Shown here piece after piece: positions 8,250 through 13,545 of a stretch of 15,903 nucleotides of DNA (positions are counted from its first letter, which is position 1; the number at the start of each line of letters is the position of its first letter). A program made the translations under genes and the position numbers. Location of the stretch: the NCBI GenBank assembly GCA_028281485.1, contig JANQJT010000120.1:1-15903 (forward strand), given 5' to 3'. The notes beneath the pieces were generated by a model that was given only the letters and a program-made list of their open reading frames with translations, did no database searches and was not told the DNA's origin. Source of the stretch: Phycisphaeraceae bacterium. GTDB taxonomy: Bacteria > Planctomycetota > Phycisphaerae > Phycisphaerales > Zrk34.

Positions 8250-9512
8250 ATGGCATCGCTTGATACCGAAACCGATACCCCTCACCCACACAAATCCCAG
8301 AGCAACAATGCGCAGCCGATCGGCTGGCACGCGCTGCGATGGACGATCGCAACTCTGCTGGCAACCACGGCCACACTCAAAGCAATCCTCCTGGCCACAC
8401 ATTACATCGACACGCCCACACGAGAAGCCGCCGTTATCGCATGGGAATACGCACTGGCCGTGCTTCTGATCATCAATGGCGTTCCACGAACCGCATGGGC
8501 AATGTGCCTTGTAACATTCGTATCCTTCACAGCATACAACGTGTGGAGTTTCGCCAACGGCATGACGGAGTGCGACTGCCTGGGCCCTCTATCGATTCCT
8601 CCCATCGCAATGATTACTCTCGACACGCTCGTCTTGGCCGCACTGCTTTGGTTCCGCCCTCAAACCCGTGCCTATAGCCCTACAACGCACAGCAAACGCT
8701 TGCTCATGACAACCGCCGGCATCGCCCTGGCTATCGGCGGCGCCATATCTCTGCGCATCGTGCATGGCGACTCCGCGCCCCCCATTGCCGCTTCGCCCAC
8801 ACAAACCGCTGAAACCGTATCCAATCACGCTCAAAGCAACATAGAGCCTGATGAGGTCATACAGACACCTCAACTACCCACGATGATCACCTGTGACTTC
8901 GGATACGTTGAGCCCGGCCAAACTGCTACCACAACGTTCACCTTGACTAATACGACCGATCGGAACCTCGTCATTCGATCTGCTAAAAGCAACTGCAACT
9001 GCATCCAAACCACAGATCCTAGGCGTGTTATTCACCCCAAAGAGACCTCCCATTTCGCAGTCGCACTGGACGCTCCGAAGGAGATCGGCCAATACCGCAA
9101 GCAAATCTATCTCAGGACCGATTCCTCAGAACGCGATTCAATCCGTATCGAAGTCGTAGCAGACATCGGCCTGCCCCTTGATGTGGAACCAAAAACACTG
9201 ACCTGCAGCGTAGATACCGATATCGATCCACAATCCCACAGTGTTCAAGTCACTAATCGTGGCAAACAACCCGTTCGGATGCTCTACAGCACCGCCACTC
9301 ACGCCGAGCTATTCGCCAAACTACCACACACCCCCCTCGCCCCAGGCCAGTCAGTTGATATCCTGATCTTCAGCCCCCCCTCCCTCAACAATGAAGCCAG
9401 TAGCGCTACGCTCACGATCCATACCACCAGTAAACAGCAACCGACAGTACGGATTCCAATTGCCTTCACGACCGAGCTGGACCTGGCCGGGGATGATTCG
9501 ACTTCTTACTAG
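8250..9512 (+). CDS. MauE/DoxX-like membrane domain fused to a DUF1573 domain
   Basis: 420 residues from the ATG at 8250. The frame extends upstream to a TTG at 8211, but neither start has a good ribosome site and the TTG lies inside the 8203-8214 palindrome, so ATG is preferred. Four hydrophobic helices (about 30-49, 62-79, 81-100, 116-134) have the pattern of the MauE/DoxX redox-associated membrane family, with CDCLGPLSI (Cys108, Cys110) where that family carries a Cys pair. A fifth helix (about 152-170) leads to an exported Thr/Gln/Ser-rich linker. Residues ~214-307 match DUF1573: CDFGYVEPGQ at the start, F-T-L-T-N, then SNCNCIQ (Cys249, Cys251), its usual Cys-x-Cys. A second Ig-like beta region fills the C-terminus. 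MauE relatives take part in periplasmic disulfide chemistry; the role of DUF1573 is unknown. A role in thiol handling for exported proteins is inference. The end may have been altered by the rearrangement that follows. Confidence 0.85.
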   Translation: MASLDTETDTPHPHKSQSNNAQPIGWHALRWTIATLLATTATLKAILLATHYIDTPTREAAVIAWEYALAVLLIINGVPRTAWAMCLVTFVSFTAYNVWSFANGMTECDCLGPLSIPPIAMITLDTLVLAALLWFRPQTRAYSPTTHSKRLLMTTAGIALAIGGAISLRIVHGDSAPPIAASPTQTAETVSNHAQSNIEPDEVIQTPQLPTMITCDFGYVEPGQTATTTFTLTNTTDRNLVIRSAKSNCNCIQTTDPRRVIHPKETSHFAVALDAPKEIGQYRKQIYLRTDSSERDSIRIEVVADIGLPLDVEPKTLTCSVDTDIDPQSHSVQVTNRGKQPVRMLYSTATHAELFAKLPHTPLAPGQSVDILIFSPPSLNNEASSATLTIHTTSKQQPTVRIPIAFTTELDLAGDDSTSY

Positions 9513-9584
9513 ACGGACAGAACCGCATCACACTCAACCTTGGCGACGAGGTCGAACTCAAGCACCTCATCGATTACGTCAGCC
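9497..9584 (+). pseudogene. Fragment resembling a secretin (GspD/PilQ-type) N-domain
   Basis: In the frame starting at 9497 (after a stop at 9494) the plus strand reads FDFLLDGQ, then ITLNLGDEVELKHLIDYVSL, then RL. The pattern beta-strand, D/E-x-L, L-I-x-Y-V-S-x-R-L is what I expect from the N-terminal domains of type II secretion or type IV pilus secretins. Immediately after RL the frame runs into the antisense of the transposase start, and no start codon or secretin body is present. If real, it is an orphan scrap of a secretin gene, with the mobile element inserted into or beside it. The fragment is only about 30 codons and was recognised by eye, so coincidence is possible. Confidence 0.3.
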
Positions 9585-9640
9585 TGCGACTGACGCAGCG
9601 CAAAGGCGATCTGCTCTTCCGTGAAACGTGTCTTCTTCAT
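9509..9640 (-). pseudogene. Truncated IS3-family transposase OrfA, N-terminal stub
   Basis: A 43-codon frame begins at the ATG at 9640 with GAAGGA 6 nt upstream. The first residues, MKKTRFTEEQIAFALRQ, are the characteristic start of IS3-family OrfA proteins (helix-turn-helix of the IS3/IS911 type, normally 90-100 residues). Homology ends at about residue 18-20; the remaining codons are unrelated and stop at a TAG overlapping the TAG of the convergent MauE-DUF1573 gene. No OrfB or right end is visible nearby. This is a dead remnant with its own ribosome site. Confidence 0.75.
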
Positions 9641-9827
9641 GGCCAATCCTTCCATTGGATCAGGCCGGAATCTACCCGATTTTTCTCATGCCGACTGGAT
9701 CAGGATTCGGGTTTAGGCGCAACTATCTCGCTTTCACAGACATAGATGCAAGAACCAGGGGGGCGATGAGCAGGTCGATCAGCCCCTTTGTTGTTGAGAG
9801 ATGGGAACAAACGTGTACTACGCCTGC
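9513..9827. other. Scar region between convergent genes
   Basis: About 315 bp lie between the stop of the plus-strand MauE-DUF1573 gene and the stop of the minus-strand FecR gene. They hold the secretin-like fragment, the transposase stub with its leader, a direct repeat TGGATCAGG (9656-9664 and 9696-9704, 40 bp apart), a short inverted repeat ACCCGA/TCGGGT (9674-9679, 9707-9712) and a GC-rich stem-loop at 9760-9786. No intact gene is seen. Confidence 0.6.
9760..9790 (+). terminator. Possible terminator stem-loop between convergent genes
   Basis: GGGGCGAT (9760-9767) pairs with ATC-A-GCCCC (9778-9786), leaving one bulged A and a 10-nt loop. It is followed on the plus strand by TTTGTTGTTG. 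The T-run is imperfect; on the minus strand the stem is followed by CCTGGTTCTT. It sits between convergent genes, where a terminator is expected, so it may serve the FecR operon, the plus-strand gene, or both. Confidence 0.35.
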
Positions 9828-11468
9828 TTATTCGCTCTCGATCAGGACGCGGAACTGGTCCAGCGTGGTCACGGTGAGTCTGAAACGGACCGTTCGCCGA
9901 TCCGGCATGATCTCGATGAGGTCGCCATCGCCAGCGTCGCGTATGCCACGAGCGGCAGCGGCGCCCGCGAACGGATCGTCGGCGGGGTGATGTACGTAGC
10001 GGGTCGTCGGATGCGCGAAGATCGCATCGGTTTCCATCAGGTGCCGGGGGCGGCCGATCACGGCGACAACGGGGCGAGGGAACCTGATGGCACCCTCGAC
10101 GCTATATTCCGTCGTGTTTTTCTTGAGATCGTCGAGGTGCTCGGTGACATCGTAATGGATGAGATACGAATCCACGACCGTGCCCGCCGGGACGATCCCG
10201 TCCGCGGCCATCACAGAAGATGGGCCCTCGTATTCACCGGGTCCGGTCATCATGTCCGTCAGGCTCTTGTCCAGTCGCACGCCGTGTGATTCCAGGAAGA
10301 CAATGGCGTTGTCGGACGTAACGAGATCGCCGACATCAACGGAATCGGGGGCGATTCGATACAGTCGGATGTCCCCCTCGAGTTTGGGCGTGTTGCGTGC
10401 CAGTTCAAGTGTCAGCGTGAACTCGTGATCATGCGTGATCGGTTGTGTATAAGGCAACAGCCGACACGCGGCATCGACGTAGGCCTGCCGGCCGGCGGTC
10501 AGTTCGACACTATCTTCTCGGCCGGTTTCGGTGCCGCCGCTCGATTCTGTGAGCATGACATGGCCGTCGAACACCGCGGCCAGTGTGTGACCCGAGCCCT
10601 CGACCTGCACACCGAACTTGGTGCCCAAATCGATGACGCGCGCGGTGGGAGTCATGATGGTCAGCCCATCCGCGGGTTCGTGGACACGCGCTGTAGCGCG
10701 GCCGCGATGCAGGTGAATGGCATCGTCGTCCAGCAGTTCGAACTCGCACGGCCCTTCGAGCAGCACGACGGCGTCGTTGTTCATCAACAACTCGGCGTAG
10801 CCGCTTGTGAGGCCGTATCGACCCGGTAGCAATAGCTCGCCGACATCCTGGGTGTGGCTGTGGGTCGACCAGATCGCCTGGTGTGTGCCGGTGATGGCAG
10901 CCAGGGGTTGTGCCGCATGCGCTGCTGGATCCCGCTGCTCGGTCAAGACGATGGCCGCCAGCGCAAACACCACGACGATCGAGGCCGCGACGAGGTAGGG
11001 GCGGAGCTTTGCCAGGACACGCGGTGGCCGGTGATCGCCATCGTTGTCCGTGCGATAAACCCGAATGCCCGGCGCATGGAAGACGAGCCGGTGATTCTTG
11101 CGATCCAGGTCCGAATGGTTATCGCTCGGGCGTATCGGGCGCGTTTCTTTGTCTTCCGTCCGATTGGCGTCCTTGATGGGGATCGGGCCCTTGCCCGATG
11201 CATCCGCGTCTTGGTCTTCTGCGTCAAGCACCTCCGTCAGGTCGGAAGCGATGGGATTGTCCGAGCCGAGCACCTGGGTTCGCAGGTCGCGAATGTCCTG
11301 AATGGTCAGGTGGCGACGCAGGTTTGCGTGCAGGTTGGCGTAACCCACGAACACCTTCACGTTGTCGTCGGACTCGTGTAGCCATGCCTGCAGCGCATCG
11401 AGTTCGTCGGCCGTGGGTTGGCCGTCGAGATAGGTGTCCATGAGTTGTACCAGATCGATGTCTGACAT
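9828..11468 (-). CDS. FecR-domain transmembrane sensor/anti-sigma protein with a PEP-CTERM-type C-terminal domain
   Basis: 546 residues. The ATG at 11468 overlaps the stop of the sigma gene by one base (TAATG), and AGAGG lies 7 nt upstream. Residues 1-55 (MSDIDLVQLMDTYLDG, LDALQAWL) match the cytoplasmic N-terminus usual in planctomycete FecR-like proteins. A charged linker follows, then one membrane helix (157-176). The FecR domain spans about 200-335: SGYAELLMNNDAVVLLEGP, GRATARV and the hallmark TPTARVIDLGTKFGV (273-287). FecR-like proteins pass surface signals to a partner sigma factor. Residues ~373-545 form a further exported domain (TSDNAIVFLES, PGEYEG, AGTVVDSYLIHYDV, PVVAVIGRPRHL, TTLDQFRVLIES) that resembles a domain I know from secreted PEP-CTERM proteins. 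No iron-transport gene is near, so the signal is unlikely to be ferric citrate. Co-transcription with the sigma gene is strongly supported by the overlap. Confidence 0.9.
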   Translation of the reverse strand: MSDIDLVQLMDTYLDGQPTADELDALQAWLHESDDNVKVFVGYANLHANLRRHLTIQDIRDLRTQVLGSDNPIASDLTEVLDAEDQDADASGKGPIPIKDANRTEDKETRPIRPSDNHSDLDRKNHRLVFHAPGIRVYRTDNDGDHRPPRVLAKLRPYLVAASIVVVFALAAIVLTEQRDPAAHAAQPLAAITGTHQAIWSTHSHTQDVGELLLPGRYGLTSGYAELLMNNDAVVLLEGPCEFELLDDDAIHLHRGRATARVHEPADGLTIMTPTARVIDLGTKFGVQVEGSGHTLAAVFDGHVMLTESSGGTETGREDSVELTAGRQAYVDAACRLLPYTQPITHDHEFTLTLELARNTPKLEGDIRLYRIAPDSVDVGDLVTSDNAIVFLESHGVRLDKSLTDMMTGPGEYEGPSSVMAADGIVPAGTVVDSYLIHYDVTEHLDDLKKNTTEYSVEGAIRFPRPVVAVIGRPRHLMETDAIFAHPTTRYVHHPADDPFAGAAAARGIRDAGDGDLIEIMPDRRTVRFRLTVTTLDQFRVLIESE

Positions 11469-12028
11469 TATCTAGCCTCTAGCGATTGCAACCGCGTATC
11501 GATGCATTCGCGCAGTGTTTTCCTGATTCTACTGAGCGTGACGGATACCGTGTTGGCGGTGGTGCTCAGTCGGTCGGCGATATCCTGTGGCTGCATGTCG
11601 CGCGCGTAACGCATGTTCAGCAGGTTGCGTGCCCGTTTGGTGAGCCGTTCGATGCACAGGTCCAGGGCGGCGGTGATGTCGCGGCTGTGCTTGTCGGTGC
11701 GTTCAAACTCCACCAGGATCTTTTCCATCAGAACGTTGTCGAGCAGGAGCGTATTGCGGGAGTTCATCTTGCGATTGTGATCGATCGCGACCTTCCGTGC
11801 GATCCCCAGAACCCAGGGGATGAAGGGGCGGGACTGGTCATAATCCGAAAACTTTTTGGCCGTAATAAACGCGACCTGCTGCACGACGTCTTCCGCGTCC
11901 TCGATCCTGAAGACCATGGTCTGCACAAAAGCCGAGACGATGGGATAGGCGCGCGTCCAGCAACTGGCAAGGTACGCCGTTGAATCGTCACCTACATGAT
12001 GATCGGCCTGTTGGTCCTGTTCTCGCAA
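11468..12028 (-). CDS. ECF-type RNA polymerase sigma factor
   Basis: 186 residues from a TTG at 12028. No in-frame ATG or GTG precedes it before the TAG near 12060 (only a CTG), and the nearby ATG at 12042 is out of frame. Region 2 spans about 20-88: the DAEDVVQQVAF segment (44-54) matches the core-binding helix, and FIPWVLGIARKVAIDHNRK (69-87) the -10 recognition helix. Region 4 spans about 120-175: LTKRARNLLNMRYARDM, then IADRLSTTANTVSVTLSRIRKTL, the -35 recognition helix-turn-helix. Region 3 is absent, as in all ECF factors. The sequence fits the Rhodopirellula/Verrucomicrobium ECF subfamily common in planctomycetes. It is followed directly by the FecR gene through TAATG, so the partner is almost certainly that protein. 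The divergent secreted-protein genes are candidate targets. Confidence 0.93.
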   Translation of the reverse strand: MREQDQQADHHVGDDSTAYLASCWTRAYPIVSAFVQTMVFRIEDAEDVVQQVAFITAKKFSDYDQSRPFIPWVLGIARKVAIDHNRKMNSRNTLLLDNVLMEKILVEFERTDKHSRDITAALDLCIERLTKRARNLLNMRYARDMQPQDIADRLSTTANTVSVTLSRIRKTLRECIDTRLQSLEAR

Positions 12029-12084
12029 TAAACTCGTTCCATGGGTATACAGCGTCCACTATTACACTTGAAGTATGGGGCGGA

Positions 12085-12189
12085 ACTCTTAGCAAGAATC
12101 ATTGTAACACGGAGAAAAAGTGGATATTTCGGCTCCGTCGCGTTTTGTGACTCTTCATTTCGCATTTTCAGAAGTTGGCTGCTAAGAGT
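12085..12189. repeat. 10-bp perfect inverted repeat with arms 85 bp apart
   Basis: ACTCTTAGCA at 12085-12094 is matched by its exact reverse complement TGCTAAGAGT at 12180-12189. The left arm falls just downstream of the candidate minus-strand -10 element, near the expected transcription start of the sigma gene. The centre-to-centre distance is 95 bp, close to nine helical turns. No target-site duplication flanks the pair. It could be a paired regulator site, the ends of a tiny mobile element, or chance. Confidence 0.35.
12101..12109 (-). promoter_or_regulatory. Candidate extended -10 promoter of the sigma/FecR operon
   Basis: On the minus strand the sequence reads TGT-TACAAT, an extended -10 element differing at one base from TATAAT. 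No convincing -35 hexamer is seen 17 bp upstream, which extended -10 promoters can lack. The transcript would begin near 12094, about 65 nt before the TTG start. Confidence 0.3.
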
Positions 12190-12282
12190 CGATCAAGTCA
12201 TCCCAATACATATATCAGCGGGAAGAGGGCATTCTGCGAGGTTGTCTCTCGCAGATCGTTACTGCCCAGGAGGATTCGGAGG

Positions 12283-12351
12283 ATGATGTATTCCCCTTTT
12301 TCCAGCCCGCGAAATCTCTGTTCTGTTTCAAACTGGGGCGGTTTTACCTGA
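12283..12351 (+). CDS. Possible 22-residue leader peptide upstream of the PEP-CTERM gene
   Basis: AGGAGG (12269-12274) lies 8 nt before ATG at 12283, and a second ATG follows at 12286. The frame reads MMYSPFSSPRNLCSVSNWGG, then FT and a TGA at 12349. It stands 163 bp before the PEP-CTERM start codon and is followed by three stem-loops, an arrangement seen in leader-peptide regulation. The ribosome site is better than expected for random sequence, but so short a frame is weak evidence and no regulatory codon run is visible. Confidence 0.25.
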   Translation: MMYSPFSSPRNLCSVSNWGGFT

Positions 12352-12409
12352 TCGGTCGCCATATACCTCGGTGGTGCGTTGCGAGCACCCCGGCTGTCTG
12401 ATTTGTCGT

Positions 12410-12443
12410 GTGGGTCGGCTTTTTCCCACGAACTGAAAAAAGC
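12410..12443 (+). promoter_or_regulatory. Two mutually exclusive stem-loops in the PEP-CTERM 5' leader
   Basis: GTGGG (12410-12414) can pair with CCCAC (12425-12429), and GCTTTTT (12418-12424) with AAAAAGC (12437-12443). The first pairing's right arm sits in the loop of the second, and the second's left arm in the loop of the first, so they compete or form a pseudoknot. The start codon is 70 nt downstream. No complete terminator is formed. Confidence 0.25.
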
Positions 12444-12513
12444 ACAGGGTTTGAGAGGGTCCGAGTCTTTTGGAGTTTTTTACAGGCGAACATTTTTTGG
12501 AGGACCTAGATCT

Positions 12514-13323
12514 ATGAGACGCTTAACGATTCTTTGTGCCGCGGCGCTGATGGCGCTGGTGGCACAACCGAGCTTTGCCGCGGTGACGGCCGTCTCCTGG
12601 GACGGCGGCAACGGCGCTTGGGGTGATTCGAACTGGGGCGGCGGCGGTGCCGGGCCGGGCTTCACCTTCGGCGGCGGTGACCCGACCTTCCACGTGACGA
12701 TCGACACCGGCGACAGCGTGGACGCGACCGCCAACACCCTTGTCGTCAACAACAACGGCGCGGATACGACGCAGATCACCCTCGACGGCGGCTCGACGCT
12801 CACCGTGGGGGCGCTCGACCTCAACGGTGCCGCCGGCGCCGGTCAGGCACTGCTGGAGATCCTCGACGGCAACCTGATCGTGAACACCGAGATGCGTCTT
12901 GACGGCGCCAACGGCGACAACGCCGAGATTCAGATCACCAAGGGCCAGATCACCCTCAACGCCTCTCACTCGATGAAGGGCAACAACAACTTCTTCCAGG
13001 ACGACCACATCAACTTCCTGGGAGCGGCCGGTGACGCCTCGGTGCTCTACACCTCGATCGACAGCAACTCGGCGCGGACCCTGGCGGGTCGTGTCGCACG
13101 CGGCTTCTTCTCGATCGACAGCACGATTGTCGACCCGGCTGCCGGCGAAGCGGATATCGCCGCGCTGAACGCCGAGCTGGTCACCCTCGCGGTGAACGGC
13201 AAGTACTTCTTCGTGGACACCTCGGTCTCCGGTGAGCAGACGCTGGTGCTGCTGCCCGAGCCATCGTCCATGGCGTTGCTCGGCCTGGGCGGCCTGCTGA
13301 TCGCTCGCCGTCGTCGGGCGTGA
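12514..13323 (+). CDS. PEP-CTERM surface/exopolysaccharide-associated protein
   Basis: 269 residues from the ATG at 12514. GGAGG about 10 nt upstream and the signal peptide (residues 1-22, cleavage after PSFA) fix the start; the frame extends upstream to 12379 without either feature. The mature protein is Gly/Asn/Asp-rich and beta-strand-like, beginning VSWDGGNGAWGDSNW, the W-x-N-W type opening common in such proteins. The C-terminus is a textbook PEP-CTERM signal: LLPEPSS (PEP at 248-250), hydrophobic helix MALLGLGGLLIA, then RRRRA. This signal is processed by exosortase in bacteria that make exopolysaccharide, leaving the protein outside the outer membrane; no exosortase gene is in this window. 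Residues 145-247 are paralogous to residues 248-355 of the next gene's product. It is divergent from the sigma/FecR operon and a likely target of it (inference). Specific function is unknown. Confidence 0.93.
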   Translation: MRRLTILCAAALMALVAQPSFAAVTAVSWDGGNGAWGDSNWGGGGAGPGFTFGGGDPTFHVTIDTGDSVDATANTLVVNNNGADTTQITLDGGSTLTVGALDLNGAAGAGQALLEILDGNLIVNTEMRLDGANGDNAEIQITKGQITLNASHSMKGNNNFFQDDHINFLGAAGDASVLYTSIDSNSARTLAGRVARGFFSIDSTIVDPAAGEADIAALNAELVTLAVNGKYFFVDTSVSGEQTLVLLPEPSSMALLGLGGLLIARRRRA

Positions 13324-13545
13324 GGCCAAAGCTCCGACGCTCTTCTGTGATGCAGCAGGGCGGATGAGAACCATCCTATAAGCGGTGGCGTTCGTAACCG
13401 GGCGTCTCCGCATTTCGAAAAACCGCTGTGATAAAGGTCTTTATGGCGGCAAGACGGACAAGTGAAGCTTCGAGTGCTCTGTTGTGTAGCGACTCGAGCA
13501 AGCGTTGATAGCCAAATCTCACGACATCGCTCTAGGAGGAATATC
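13324..13545 (+). promoter_or_regulatory. Intergenic region before the beta-strand-repeat gene, with dyad symmetries
   Basis: The 222 bp include a dyad ATAAAG-GT-CTTTAT (13431-13444) and a possible stem CGAGT...ACTCG further on (about 13470-13506). Neither is followed by a T-run, so no clear terminator for the PEP-CTERM gene is seen and read-through into the next gene is possible. AGGAGGA at 13534-13540 is the ribosome site of the next gene. Confidence 0.35.

Larger units (their letters stand above)
12029..12513. other. Divergent regulatory region between the sigma and PEP-CTERM genes
   Basis: 485 bp without a convincing gene. It contains a candidate extended -10 promoter for the sigma gene (12101-12109), a 10-bp inverted repeat with arms 95 bp apart (12085-12094, 12180-12189), a 22-codon frame with a strong ribosome site (12283-12351), and three stem-loops close to the PEP-CTERM gene: 12373-12389, 12410-12429 and 12418-12443. 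A GGAAC sequence at 12082-12086 resembles the -35 element of many ECF promoters, but no matching -10 element is obvious. Confidence 0.5.

Noticed and set aside
9656..9704. TGGATCAGG direct repeats as target-site duplications of the IS remnant
   Set aside because: Both copies lie on the same side of the transposase stub and are 9 bp, longer than the 3-4 bp usual for IS3-family elements.
12379..12513. N-terminal extension of the PEP-CTERM gene to 12379
   Set aside because: It has no ribosome site and would place 45 polar residues before a complete signal peptide, while the ATG at 12514 has GGAGG and begins that peptide.
12523..13413. 296-codon minus-strand frame opposite the PEP-CTERM gene
   Set aside because: It is antisense to a gene with a ribosome site, signal peptide and sorting signal; no ribosome site or recognisable domain of its own.
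13431..13444. ATAAAG-GT-CTTTAT as a terminator of the PEP-CTERM gene
   Set aside because: The stem is AT-rich with too small a loop and no T-run follows; at most a protein-binding dyad.
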